Assembly: GCA_029237685.1 (NCBI GenBank)
Contig: JAQZBV010000009.1
Coordinates: forward strand, 1-53,320
Reading direction: 5' to 3'
Source: Cytophagaceae bacterium
GTDB taxonomy: Bacteria > Bacteroidota > Bacteroidia > Cytophagales > Cytophagaceae
DNA length: 53,320 nt
The translations under genes and the position numbers were made by a program. The notes beneath the pieces were generated by a model. The model saw only the letters and a program-made list of their open reading frames with translations. It did no database searches and was not told the origin of the DNA. Shown in pieces: positions 44,344 through 53,320 of the stretch; positions within the stretch are counted from its first letter, which is position 1, and each line of letters begins with the position of its first letter.

Positions 44344-46440
44344 ATGTTAAAATTCAGACAATTATTCATGCTTGCCTCACTGGCAATCGGAATGTCTTCT
44401 GCAAGCTTTGCAGAAACAATCTATGTGACCAACACCAACGACAGTGGTGCCGGGTCCTTGCGTCAGGCCATCAACGATGCCAACGCAAACGCTTCCTCCA
44501 CTACCATCCTGATCAACATTCCAGGTGCACTCGGAACTGATCGCATCATCAACGTGCCTACGGCTCTTCCTGCTTTTACCGCACCGGTAGAATTAAGAAT
44601 TGACGGAGGCCAAACCGGAAAGGCGGTATTGAAAGCACCGATCATCAGCGGTCCTGGTGCTGCTACTACAGGTCTTACCTTTGCGGCGGGATCAGCGAAT
44701 TCCAAAGTAGAATTTATTTCTTTCAGAGATTTCGTATTTAGTATTGTATTGAATACCGGAGCCATTACGATCAACAACAATCGTTTTGAAAATAACCAAG
44801 GTGGTATTGACATCAGACCTGTAGGCAGTGGTGGTAATACGATCAAAGGAAATATTTTCACCACGACCAGCACCGGTGCTTCAGCATTTGCCGGTGTAAG
44901 CGCAGGAAATATCATCCAGGGCAATGGCTTCACAGGCGAAGGCATCAACCTGAGCGGTGGCGGAAATATCATTGGCGGCCCGGGCAATGCAGATCCTAAT
45001 ACATTCAGCAATACGGCAGGTACAGCCATCAACTTGGAAAATGGAAGCGGTGCCATCATTCAGCACAATACCATCAATGGCAGCCAAGGTACAGGTATCG
45101 CGGTTACAGGTATTGACATCTCGATTTTGTCTAACAATTTATCAAACAATGTAGGTTGGGACATTACGGTAACAGGCGGTCATTCTCATAAAATCGGTTA
45201 CAACCAAATCATTGGCGGCAATGATGTATTCAGCGGTATCAAACTTTCAAACGGTTTATCTTATAATGTGTACAACAATACAGTAAGCAGTGGTACCATC
45301 GAATTGTCTGACTTGTCTTCCTCTTCCTGGTATGGAAATTTGAGAGTAACTTCTAATACGGTTGTTAATTCTCCTAATGGCTTGAGTGGATATGGAGCAA
45401 TCGCTTTGTTCAATACCACCAATGCGATCATCAGAGGCAATGAAATCCATCACAACGCTTCCAATGGTGTTTATTTGTATAACTCAACAAACAATGTCAT
45501 TATCGCTAACACCATTTATGAAAACTTCAGAGCCGGTGTAAACGTTGGAAACAGCTTGTACAATAAAATTTCAAGAAATGTGATTCAATACAACCACGCC
45601 GATGTATACGGAGGAAGAACAGGTATCGCGCTAACAGCTAAAGCTGCACCGGTCATTACTTCAGCAAAACGTGTAGGGAGCAATTTCGTGATCACAGGTA
45701 CGGGTTCTGTAGCAAACGATACATTGGAAATTTTCTTGACTGACAGAGCGACAAGAAACGCTACATTGACTCAAAATGCTTTGTCTTTCCAAGCTGCAGT
45801 AAAAGCAACAGGTACAAGCTGGACCGCTACATTTTCAGCAGCCAATCTAAACAGTGCTGAAGTATACTTCTTTGCTACGGCAACAGATATAAATGCCACT
45901 ACTTCTACTTTCTCTAAAGCAGTAGGTGTTGAAATCAACGGTCCTACAGCTGCTACCACCAACCATACTTCTACGTACTTTGCAGAATACATACCTGGTG
46001 CAACTTACTCTTGGTGGTCTACGCTTCCTATTTCAAGCGTGACACAAAATGGCAATCAGGTTTCTTTCAATTTCAATCAAGTAGGATCAGGTACAGTATC
46101 TGTCGGTTATACGGATCCAACAACTGGTGCATGGAAACAATATAACTTGGCTGTAACGGTATTCGGTCCTGCAAGAGAAGGAGCAGCCGATGCTACACCT
46201 ACCGTTCAGTCTTTGGCTTATCCTAACCCTTTTGTATCAACTACTCAAATCACAGTAGAAGGCACTGAAGCCATCTCCCTTCAATTGTTTGATGACAAAG
46301 GTACTTTGGTATACAACTCTGAAGGACATGCGCACGGCACAACGGTTGAATTGGGTAACAACCTAAAAGCAGGTATTTACACCTTAAAAACAATTTCCGG
46401 TGGGAATGTGGAAACCAGCAGAATTATAAAAGTTCAGTAA
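44344..46440 (+). CDS. Secreted beta-helix protein with T9SS domain
   Basis: 698 residues from ATG 44344, placing a signal peptide at MSSASFAE. The mature protein opens IYVTNTNDSGAGSLRQAINDAN, the CSLREA-type start common in parallel beta-helix surface proteins. Residues about 100-430 are repetitive, each turn with N/G/I spacing (NTIKGNIF, NIIQGNGF, NNRFENNQGG). About 440-600 is a non-helical module, then FGP AREG linker and T9SS domain (LAYPNPFVSTTQITV). No lyase catalytic residues are clear. A binding or adhesin role is as likely as polysaccharide cleavage. A strong terminator follows. Confidence 0.85.
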   Translation: MLKFRQLFMLASLAIGMSSASFAETIYVTNTNDSGAGSLRQAINDANANASSTTILINIPGALGTDRIINVPTALPAFTAPVELRIDGGQTGKAVLKAPIISGPGAATTGLTFAAGSANSKVEFISFRDFVFSIVLNTGAITINNNRFENNQGGIDIRPVGSGGNTIKGNIFTTTSTGASAFAGVSAGNIIQGNGFTGEGINLSGGGNIIGGPGNADPNTFSNTAGTAINLENGSGAIIQHNTINGSQGTGIAVTGIDISILSNNLSNNVGWDITVTGGHSHKIGYNQIIGGNDVFSGIKLSNGLSYNVYNNTVSSGTIELSDLSSSSWYGNLRVTSNTVVNSPNGLSGYGAIALFNTTNAIIRGNEIHHNASNGVYLYNSTNNVIIANTIYENFRAGVNVGNSLYNKISRNVIQYNHADVYGGRTGIALTAKAAPVITSAKRVGSNFVITGTGSVANDTLEIFLTDRATRNATLTQNALSFQAAVKATGTSWTATFSAANLNSAEVYFFATATDINATTSTFSKAVGVEINGPTAATTNHTSTYFAEYIPGATYSWWSTLPISSVTQNGNQVSFNFNQVGSGTVSVGYTDPTTGAWKQYNLAVTVFGPAREGAADATPTVQSLAYPNPFVSTTQITVEGTEAISLQLFDDKGTLVYNSEGHAHGTTVELGNNLKAGIYTLKTISGGNVETSRIIKVQ

Positions 46441-46452
46441 ACAAATAATATT

Positions 46453-46490
46453 AAAAAGGCTGTCATTCTTCCTGGAGTGACAGCCTTTTT
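46453..46490 (+). terminator. Rho-independent terminator
   Basis: AAAAAGGCTGTCA (46453-46465) and TGACAGCCTTTTT (46478-46490) form a 13-pair stem followed by T, 12 bases after the beta-helix stop. Confidence 0.9.
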
Positions 46491-46579
46491 CTATCTATTA
46501 AACTATTGGCTTCTTGCATTTTAAACAAGATTAACCAACAGGATTGTTTTATGAATCTTGAAATGCTAAATTGAGTCCT

Positions 46580-48748
46580 ATGCTTAGACTCATATTAGAT
46601 AAAATTCATTTCAGCTTTCCCCTTCATAATCCGGTACTGATCTTTTCATTGGTACTCTTCATCATTCTTCTCGCTCCAATTGTACTGAGCAGACTAAGAA
46701 TTCCACATATCATTGGTTTAATTTTAGCGGGTGCTATCATAGGGCCACACGGAGTAAACTTGATGCTGAGAGATTCCAGCATTCAGCTTTTCGGAACCGT
46801 TGGATTACTTTATATTATGTTTCTAGCCGGTCTGGAAATCGATATGGCCGATTTTAAAAAGAACAAATACAAGAGTATTCTCTTCGGTTTGTTTACCTTC
46901 TCCATACCTATGGCCATGGGAACATTGGTCAGTTATTATTTACTGGAGTATAGCATTCTTTCTTCTGTATTGTTAGCGAGCATGTTTGCCTCGCATACCT
47001 TGATCGCCTATCCTATTGTGAGCAAATTTGGTGTTATCAAGAACCGTGCAGTCAACGTTGCGGTTGGAGGAACAATGATTACAGATACACTGACTCTTCT
47101 TGTATTGGCCATTGTAGTAGGTATTGTTAAAGAAGGAGTAGGCAAAGAATTCTGGATCACATTAGGAATTTCACTCGCCGTCTTTGCCTTTATTGTTTTA
47201 GTACTGATTCCCATTGTCGCTCGTTGGTTTTTCCGACAACAACAGGATTCCGTATCGGAATATATCTTTGTCTTAGGCGTAGTGTTTTTCTCTGCTTTCC
47301 TTGCGGAACTTGCTGGCGTAGAACCCATCATTGGCGCGTTCCTGGCAGGCCTTGCCCTCAACCGGTTGATTCCGCATACTTCAGCTTTGATGAATAGAAT
47401 TGAATTTGTAGGCAATGCACTCTTCATTCCTTTTTTCCTCATCGGTGTCGGCATGTTGATTGATTTCAAAATTTTCACAGCTGGTACAGAAGCATTGATC
47501 ATTGCAGGTGTCATGACAACCCTGGCTGTGATTTCTAAATTCATTGCCACTTATCTCACCAAACTATCCTTTCGATTTACCAGAGATGAATTCTTCATGA
47601 TGTTTGGCCTAAGCAGTGCCCACGCCGCCGCTACTTTAGCGGCTGTCTTGGTAGGCTATAATATCATCCTGGGCACAGATGTCAATGGTGAACCCATACG
47701 TTTATTGAACGAAGATGTGCTGAATGGAAGTATTGTCATGATCCTGATCACTTGTACCATCAGTTCATTTGTAGTAAGCCGAGCAGCAAGAAAGATAGCG
47801 GATACAGAGAAAGAAGCGGAACAAAGCCCAGAAGGAGCAAACGAAATGATCAATAATTTTCTGATTCCTGTGGCTGACGAAGATACGGTTCAAGGCATCG
47901 TAGATTTCTCGGCTTTGTTGAATACTAAAAAAAGCATAACCAATTTCTTTGTATTGAATGTCCGCACGGAAGAAGAAGACAATGAAAAAAACGGTTTGAA
48001 ACTGTTGGAAAAAACACAAAAAGCAGCGGCGGCCATTAACATCGCCATGACACCGATTTCACGTTACGATACCAGTATTTCTAATGGCATCATCTATTCC
48101 GTGAAAGAGAATAACATCTCAGATATTTTCCTGAGTGTTAGTCCGATCAAAGATTTTATTAGTCCTAACTTTAATAACATCATAGAACAGGTAGCAGCCA
48201 AAACAGACGATACCATTTTCATCTACAAATCTGCTCAACCCATCAACACCATTAATAGACTAGTGGTTGCCATTCCTCCTAAATCAGAATATGAAATTGG
48301 TTTCATCAAATACCTTGAGCGTTTGATCTCACTGAGCAAAGAATTGAGCGCCGAAATCGTATTTTATACCAATAAAACGACGACACTAAAAGTCAAAAAA
48401 GTACTCATCAATAGTGGTCATAATCTACCGGTAAGCTACCAACTTTTAGATGAGTGGAGTGACTTCCTGATCATTTCACAAAGTTTGACCGACAATGACT
48501 TATTGGTCGTAATCAACGCCAGAAAAAATACGCTGTCTTACAATAAGTTTATGGACAAGCTACACCGTCAATTGTCAAAGTATTTCAAGGCAAACAATGT
48601 GCTTGTACTCTACCCTCAACAATACAATGAAATAGAATTGGAGCGCAAGCGCTTAGATGGTTCTATCGACGATTTAATTGAAGAGAATCTCAAACGAATT
48701 GATTCGATCGGCAAGTACTTTAAGAAAATTATTAAAGGGAAAAATTAG
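46580..48748 (+). CDS. CPA2-family cation/proton antiporter with large cytoplasmic tail
   Basis: 722 residues from ATG 46580; a TTG at 46571 would add three. About twelve hydrophobic helices in the first 400 residues carry family motifs RIPHIIGLILAGAIIGPHGVNLM, LFLAGLEID-like LYIMFLAGLEIDMADF, and AELAGVEPIIGAFLAGLALNR. It would exchange Na+ or K+ for protons across the inner membrane. The C-terminal about 300 residues (FFVLNVRTEEEDNEKNG, then DIFLSVSPIKDFISP) read like two USP-type nucleotide-binding lobes, which in KefB or GerN relatives regulate transport. The stop codon lies within the first unit of a (TTAGTTG)5 repeat. Confidence 0.88.
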   Translation: MLRLILDKIHFSFPLHNPVLIFSLVLFIILLAPIVLSRLRIPHIIGLILAGAIIGPHGVNLMLRDSSIQLFGTVGLLYIMFLAGLEIDMADFKKNKYKSILFGLFTFSIPMAMGTLVSYYLLEYSILSSVLLASMFASHTLIAYPIVSKFGVIKNRAVNVAVGGTMITDTLTLLVLAIVVGIVKEGVGKEFWITLGISLAVFAFIVLVLIPIVARWFFRQQQDSVSEYIFVLGVVFFSAFLAELAGVEPIIGAFLAGLALNRLIPHTSALMNRIEFVGNALFIPFFLIGVGMLIDFKIFTAGTEALIIAGVMTTLAVISKFIATYLTKLSFRFTRDEFFMMFGLSSAHAAATLAAVLVGYNIILGTDVNGEPIRLLNEDVLNGSIVMILITCTISSFVVSRAARKIADTEKEAEQSPEGANEMINNFLIPVADEDTVQGIVDFSALLNTKKSITNFFVLNVRTEEEDNEKNGLKLLEKTQKAAAAINIAMTPISRYDTSISNGIIYSVKENNISDIFLSVSPIKDFISPNFNNIIEQVAAKTDDTIFIYKSAQPINTINRLVVAIPPKSEYEIGFIKYLERLISLSKELSAEIVFYTNKTTTLKVKKVLINSGHNLPVSYQLLDEWSDFLIISQSLTDNDLLVVINARKNTLSYNKFMDKLHRQLSKYFKANNVLVLYPQQYNEIELERKRLDGSIDDLIEENLKRIDSIGKYFKKIIKGKN

Positions 48749-48779
48749 TTGTTAGTTGTTAGTTGTTAGTTGTTAGTTG
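48745..48779. repeat. (TTAGTTG)5 heptamer repeat
   Basis: Five perfect seven-base units start at 48745; the antiporter TAG stop is inside the first unit, so changes in unit number after it would not affect the protein. A T run follows. Confidence 0.9.
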
Positions 48780-48813
48780 TTTTTTATAAAAATATTATTT
48801 TACAACTCTAGCA

Positions 48814-48941
48814 GTCTTGCCCCTAAATCCCCTAAAGGGGACTTTAGTTTGAGATAAATGAAAAGCTCTTTGCATACTATGCGAAGAGCTTTTTTATTTA
48901 GCAGACAGCAAAGTCCCCTTTAGGGGATTTAGGGGCAAGAC
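48814..48941. repeat. GTCTTGCCCC inverted repeats enclosing a bidirectional terminator
   Basis: The 32-base arm at 48814-48845 is the exact reverse complement of 48910-48941. Inside, AAAAGCTCTTTGC (48861-48873) pairs with GCGAAGAGCTTTT (48881-48893) with one G-T pair and T/A runs, a terminator for both convergent genes. The same arm occurs at 28773. Confidence 0.8.
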
Positions 48942-48961
48942 TGTTACATAACCCACACTAG

Positions 48962-51787
48962 CTATTCCTTCTCTGCCTTCTTATAATTCCTAAAGTTATA
49001 GGTAAACGTCACCATGTAATACCTGGTCAATACATTGGTACGTGTATCTTCATTGTAAATATCTGTGAATGTTCTGCTCACACTATTGTTCTGGCCGAGC
49101 AAATCAAAAACAGTGAGCCGAAGTTCCGCCGCATTATTTTTCAAGAACTTATAACCCACCGATGCATTCCATAAGATATAGTTTTGATTGTAGCCTGCTG
49201 ATAAACCGGCATTGTATTGATGGTTGGCTTCTGTATTCAATACGATATGCTTAGCTAGGATCAGGTTCAATTTTGCTCTGGAACTCTGATTGAAAAATTC
49301 CGCATCTGAACTTTTATTCAGTGTGTTTCTAACAAAATTGTAACTGGAGTTGGTTGACAAGGTAAAGTCTACATTACTGCTGATGTTACTGCTCAATACC
49401 AATCCTGCTCCGAAAGAAGGTGAATTGGCATAATTTATTCTTCCATTAATTGCACCTGGTGTACGGTTGTAATTGGCAGACAAGTTGACATTCAAATTGG
49501 ATTTTATAAAAGCGATCGGTTGTCCATAAGAAACGAAAGAACGAGCCGAGACATAGCCATCGACATTTTCTCTGGTCGTCAACTGCGCTCCTCTCGCCAT
49601 ATTTACACCTGCTATCGTAGTATCACTATTGGCGATATAGGTGCTGTTTGCCACATAATCCTGCGTATAAGAGGCACTAAGCAACGTAAAGAAGGTAGAC
49701 GATTTTTCAGAATCAGTAGCCGTGTAGCGCAAGGATAAATTATGTTGGTATTGCTGTCTCAAACTTGGATTACCCGTGCTGAGCTGCAACGGATTGCTAT
49801 TGTTCAAGACATTCTGCAATTGCTCTACGCTTGGAGAAGTGGTTTGCGTCCGGTAGTCCATACGCATATTTTTCGTTTTACTGAAATTGATTCTTAAACG
49901 TGCAGAAGGCAAAATATTAGTAAAAGACCGGTTTAAAGTAGTTTGATTGGGGAAGTCCTGATCGTTGTCTAATGCGGCGTACTGATAAGCGATATTAAGC
50001 CCAATCTGATATTTCTGTGATTGATAACGATACCCCGTTGCTCCGGCATGTGTGATGTAATTGCTTTTAAAGACATTCGAAAGTGAGGTGTCCTGCTGAT
50101 TGTATTCCTGAGCGGCCGGATCAAAATTATAGGTTCTTTTATCGCTGGTGCTTTGCGTATAATTCACACCATAGCTGAATTCTAAAATGCTTCTCTCGCT
50201 CAAAGGCTCCGTATAAGATGCTTTTCCATCGATGTTATACCCGTTCCTGAGTAGATCAGACTGTTGATTTAACGTATCCGATAAAGAAGGATTCGTATAA
50301 AAACTATTTTGTGCCAGAAAATTATTTTGTCCCGAAGTCTTATTGTATCCGGTGTTTAGATTAACAGAAACCGTTCTACCTTTTTTAAAAAACTTATGCC
50401 GAAACAATAACATATTGGAAGCAGTCAATCCATATTGACTGGAATGATAATCGTTTAATGTATTATTCGCAAGTAAAGGCCCTCTGTAAGTATTACCATT
50501 CAATGAGCGATCGCCATCATTTTGTTGGTAAGAAAACTTGGGAACAATCAATAAGGAATTCATGGAATCAATCTTATAATCAATTCTGGCATTGAATCGG
50601 TGATTTACATTGACACTATTAGAAATCGTACGTTCGTCATAAGTCTGCACCGAATCTGAAGTTTGAACATAACGCCTATACACATTCTTATCGGAAAAGT
50701 TATCACTTCTGTTAAAGAAATAACTTGCCGTGACATCCAGTTTCTCTCCCCACTTATCAGAATAATTAATACCTAAAGCATGGGTCTTAGAAATCCCTCC
50801 CTGAGCATTCACTAAAAAATTGTCACTACCTCCGCCGGATCTACCGCCTCCCCCAGATCTCCCACCACCGCGTTGTCCAGAAGAACCGCTTACTCCAAGC
50901 AGATCATCGGCTGAAAAATTTTGTTCGTTGATGTTATTACTTTGGCCGATGATACTGATGCGACGGTTGCCATTGAAAATATTGATAGTACCTCCTGCTC
51001 TGTAAACATCTTCGTAACCGTATCCGGCATATACTTTACCAAAATTACCGTCACGTTTATCCGGCTTGGTTATAATATTGATCGTCTTGGATCTATTGCC
51101 ATCGTCAAATCCTGTAAACTGCGACTGATCGCTGAGCTGATCAAAAACCTGGACTTTATCAATCACCTCTGCCGGCAAATTTTTTAATACGGAGGAAGGA
51201 TCATCTCCAAAGAAGGGTTTTCCGTCCACTAAGACTTTTGTTACATTTTCTCCCTGCGCCTGAATTTTACCATCCACCACCGTAACACCGGGCATTTTAG
51301 TGATCAGGTCTTCAGCCGTGGCATCAGGATTGGTCTTGAACGCATCAGCGTTGAATTGTGTGGTATCTCCTTTTTGAACAAATGACCTGGCGACGGCTGT
51401 CACGATCACCTGATCCGCTGTCGTATTGGAAAGCATACCGATCGTTCCTAAAGTCAATGAACTATCGATAGTAACCGGTCGGATCACATCTGTATAACCG
51501 ACATATAAAATTTTCAACACAAAATTTCCTTTGGGAACTCCGGTCAATACAAATTTACCATTTAAATCAGTGGTTGCAGGCTCTGCTACCAGGGTAGAAT
51601 CAGGTAATCCTAATAACACCACTGTACCATCCACCAGTGGATAGCTATCAGCTTTATCTTTGATATAACCGGTAATGGAGAGTTGCTGTGCAAAAGAAGA
51701 ATGCATACCCAACAAAAAGACAAGAACAACCCAAAAAGGTTGTCCCTTAGAAAATAGAACAGCGATCTGGCTGATAGACTTTGTCAT
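48962..51787 (-). CDS. Outer-membrane beta-barrel receptor-like protein
   Basis: 941 residues. Signal peptide (HSSFAQQ); CarboxypepD-regulatory-like domain at about 35-120 (GYIKDKADSYPLVDGTVVLL); plug-like domain at about 128-280 (VIVTAVARS, TKMPGVTVVDG, VLVDGKPFFGDDPS); a Gly/Ser/Arg insert at about 298-322 (RGGGRSGGGGRSGGG); and a barrel to the end with an aromatic terminal strand (YYMVTFTYNF). It should lie in the outer membrane; TonB coupling is uncertain because no Ton box is visible. Its ATG overlaps the stop of the LytTR gene by one base (TAATG), so it is translated with the sensor operon. No SusD-like partner is next to it. Confidence 0.88.
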   Translation of the reverse strand: MTKSISQIAVLFSKGQPFWVVLVFLLGMHSSFAQQLSITGYIKDKADSYPLVDGTVVLLGLPDSTLVAEPATTDLNGKFVLTGVPKGNFVLKILYVGYTDVIRPVTIDSSLTLGTIGMLSNTTADQVIVTAVARSFVQKGDTTQFNADAFKTNPDATAEDLITKMPGVTVVDGKIQAQGENVTKVLVDGKPFFGDDPSSVLKNLPAEVIDKVQVFDQLSDQSQFTGFDDGNRSKTINIITKPDKRDGNFGKVYAGYGYEDVYRAGGTINIFNGNRRISIIGQSNNINEQNFSADDLLGVSGSSGQRGGGRSGGGGRSGGGSDNFLVNAQGGISKTHALGINYSDKWGEKLDVTASYFFNRSDNFSDKNVYRRYVQTSDSVQTYDERTISNSVNVNHRFNARIDYKIDSMNSLLIVPKFSYQQNDGDRSLNGNTYRGPLLANNTLNDYHSSQYGLTASNMLLFRHKFFKKGRTVSVNLNTGYNKTSGQNNFLAQNSFYTNPSLSDTLNQQSDLLRNGYNIDGKASYTEPLSERSILEFSYGVNYTQSTSDKRTYNFDPAAQEYNQQDTSLSNVFKSNYITHAGATGYRYQSQKYQIGLNIAYQYAALDNDQDFPNQTTLNRSFTNILPSARLRINFSKTKNMRMDYRTQTTSPSVEQLQNVLNNSNPLQLSTGNPSLRQQYQHNLSLRYTATDSEKSSTFFTLLSASYTQDYVANSTYIANSDTTIAGVNMARGAQLTTRENVDGYVSARSFVSYGQPIAFIKSNLNVNLSANYNRTPGAINGRINYANSPSFGAGLVLSSNISSNVDFTLSTNSSYNFVRNTLNKSSDAEFFNQSSRAKLNLILAKHIVLNTEANHQYNAGLSAGYNQNYILWNASVGYKFLKNNAAELRLTVFDLLGQNNSVSRTFTDIYNEDTRTNVLTRYYMVTFTYNFRNYKKAEKE

Positions 51788-52506
51788 TAAAAGCTACTTC
51801 TATTGATAAACTCTTGAAAGCGCTCTTTATAATTGTCAGCAACAGGCATGTAAACATCTTTGATCTTCACTTTGCCTCGTTCTACAATTTCTATTTTTGA
51901 GAGATTAATAATATAAGATCGGTGTATACGCATGAAATCCTGAATAGGTAACTGTTCTTCTATGGCTTTCATGCTCATCAAAGAAAGTATGGGAGCAGAT
52001 TTATCCTCCAGATAAATTTTTACATAATCTTTCAAGCCTTCTATGTATAGGATATTAGACAAATCTATACGAATCAACTTATACTCTGATTTTACAAAAA
52101 TAAAAGAGGCTTTCTCTTCCTGTGCAATTTTAGTAGGTTCTCCTCTATCAAACCATTCCTTTGCTTTGTTTGCTGATTTTAAAAACTCTTCATAACTAAA
52201 AGGTTTCAAGAGATAATCTAAGGCATCCACCCGAAATCCTTCTAAAGCATATTTTTCAAATGCTGTGGTAAAAATAATCTTAGGACCATTTTTAAGCGTA
52301 CGTGAAAATTCTATACCTGTCATGTCCAGCATTTGTATATCCAGAAACAATAAATCAACCGCTTCCTTTTCCATCACAACCATAGCCTCCAGCGGGCTGT
52401 AGCAACGTCCCTTCAACTCCAGAAAAGGTGTTTGGTTCACATAACGCTCGATCAAGTCTAGCGCCAAGGGTTCATCATCAACAATTATACATTTGATTTT
52501 TCTCAT
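51787..52506 (-). CDS. LytTR-family response regulator
   Basis: 239 residues: receiver domain (CIIVDDEPLAL, phospho-acceptor D56 in LLFLDIQMLD, DALDYLLKPFS) followed by a LytTR DNA-binding domain (IFVKSEYKLIRIDLSNILYIEGLKDYVKIYL, RIHRSYIIN). It would be phosphorylated by the LytS-type kinase upstream and activate transcription. The start ATG overlaps the kinase stop (ATGA) and its stop overlaps the receptor ATG, so all three are translationally coupled. Intact, unlike the kinase. DNA targets are not known. Confidence 0.92.
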   Translation of the reverse strand: MRKIKCIIVDDEPLALDLIERYVNQTPFLELKGRCYSPLEAMVVMEKEAVDLLFLDIQMLDMTGIEFSRTLKNGPKIIFTTAFEKYALEGFRVDALDYLLKPFSYEEFLKSANKAKEWFDRGEPTKIAQEEKASFIFVKSEYKLIRIDLSNILYIEGLKDYVKIYLEDKSAPILSLMSMKAIEEQLPIQDFMRIHRSYIINLSKIEIVERGKVKIKDVYMPVADNYKERFQEFINRSSF

Positions 52507-53319
52507 AACTGTACTTCTATCATGGCATGATGCACTCCGTTTTCTATAAAGGTATTGATCATATATTTCTTAGAAGGATGTAATTCTATCCTTTTTCTCA
52601 AATTCCCCATCCCTATACCGGAACCACTTCTGTCTAATTCTTCTTTAGGATAATTACTGTTACTCACAGCAAATTTCAGCATTTTCTACCAATGAAATAA
52701 ATAGTAAATGCAGGACTTCCGCATCTTTGAATGCTGAAGGAAACTCACAAGAAACTCGCACATGTTTGGGGATGCGCATCTTCATCAATTCAATATAGTT
52801 CTTCGTAAAGTTAAGTTCCTTAGATAAGGAGGTGGTCTCGCCTTCTGTTTCATAGAGGAGATAACGCATCATCTTACTCAACTGATGCAAGGCTTCTTTG
52901 GACTGTTCGGGGGAAGCGTCTACCAAAGAGTAGATATTGTTCAATGTATTGAAAAAGAAATGTGGCTGTAACTGATACTTCAATCCGCTCAACTCCGATT
53001 TTAAACGTTCGTTTTCTAATTGTTTTTTCTGGTCTTCAAAAGCAAACCAATTTTTGGTCATACGAATGGATACGGAGGCTCCTATCGTCAATAGGTAGGA
53101 GATAAACATGCGAGAGTAATTTAAAATGGCTCTATTAGAAAACGAATCCAATCTAAAATAAGCAGGTCGATCCACAATGAGTTTTTCTCTGGAAGCGTCT
53201 ATGATCAAGATCCCTGCAACAAAAAAAAACAAGTTGATCACAGTAAATAATGTAAAGTGTTTGGTAAACCAATAGCGGTCAATCAAGAAATAATAATTGA
53301 AATAAAATACAATGGCATA
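52503..53319 (-). pseudogene. LytS-type sensor histidine kinase, truncated at the edge, with an apparent internal deletion
   Basis: The frame is open to the window edge, so its N-terminus is missing; two or three membrane helices are seen (INLFFFVAGILII, MFISYLLTIGASV). The His-kinase segment QLQPHFFFNTLNNIYSLVD is normal. The ATPase N box starts LLFISLVENA, then the frame ends EICCE-stop at 52660. In another frame from about 52679, KFAVSNSNYPKEEL, GSGIGMGNLRKRIEL and a typical tail run to TGA at 52503-52505. About 25-30 codons expected between VENA and KFAVSNS are gone. The kinase is probably inactive, or the read is in error. Confidence 0.8.
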
Positions 53320-53320
53320 T

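Noticed and set aside
47008-47550. 180-codon minus-strand frame in the antiporter gene
   Set aside because: Antisense to conserved membrane helices, and its composition (Met/Thr/Ala/Pro rich) is typical of shadows of hydrophobic genes.
48745-48779. Phase-variation switch of the antiporter by the heptamer repeat
   Set aside because: The stop codon lies in the first unit, so unit gain or loss downstream of it does not change the reading frame.

Overview
The window looks like a chromosomal stretch from a free-living member of the Bacteroidota, probably near the Chitinophagales or Sphingobacteriales. The evidence is many secreted proteins ending in type IX secretion (T9SS) sorting domains with PNP-type motifs, numerous lipoproteins, a large carboxypeptidase-regulatory/plug/beta-barrel outer-membrane protein, LytS/LytTR-type signalling, weak Shine-Dalgarno signals and TAnnTTTG-like promoter elements. 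No rRNA, tRNA, CRISPR array or prophage was seen. Genus-level placement is inference.

Layout. 1-4650: a 5'-truncated serpin-like protein, a secreted XAC2610-like protein, methionine aminopeptidase, a UbiA-like membrane protein, a RidA-family protein and small unknowns. 4767-15290: T9SS-exported and lipoprotein genes, namely a jelly-roll protein, a CotH-kinase/lamin-tail protein, a large lipoprotein with a coiled coil, two small lipoproteins and a GH81 endo-beta-1,3-glucanase, plus a 52-codon relic of an outer-membrane beta-barrel gene. 15360-19100: Crp/Fnr regulator, CsaA, parvulin, carboxylesterase, a 35-residue membrane peptide and a TPR protein. 19452-27262: PAS histidine kinase with a response regulator, an unusual lipoprotein with C-terminal membrane helices, an M1 peptidase, and lipoprotein or membrane proteins. 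27345-28175: a REP-associated tyrosine transposase (RAYT) between 39-bp inverted hairpin repeats, with its 3' end and hairpin duplicated in tandem. 28237-34109: DinB protein, ABC-F ATPase, and an AAA+/TPR ATPase next to a TPR membrane protein. 34462-46440: beta-helix T9SS proteins, M1 aminopeptidase, a frameshifted esterase, lipoproteins, a YetF-like protein and an SRPBCC protein. 46580-53319: a CPA2 antiporter converging on a minus-strand operon of LytS-type kinase, LytTR regulator and outer-membrane receptor.

How the genes fit together. Much of the window builds the cell surface and acts on external polymers: glucanase, beta-helix proteins, CotH protein and peptidases, exported by signal peptide and T9SS. 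Sensor pairs and the receptor operon would connect this surface to gene expression. Three genes show damage: the kinase at the right edge (apparent internal deletion in the ATPase domain), the esterase (frameshift just before its T9SS domain) and the beta-barrel relic.

Intergenic DNA is rich in small repeats: three related copies of a GCGTTAGGGAT element, GTCTTGCCCC inverted repeats, GAAA-tetraloop hairpins showing a compensatory base-pair change around the AAA+/TPR pair, RAYT-linked hairpins and simple sequence repeats. The best candidates for something little described are the AAA+/TPR and TPR-membrane gene pair and the mobile hairpin families.
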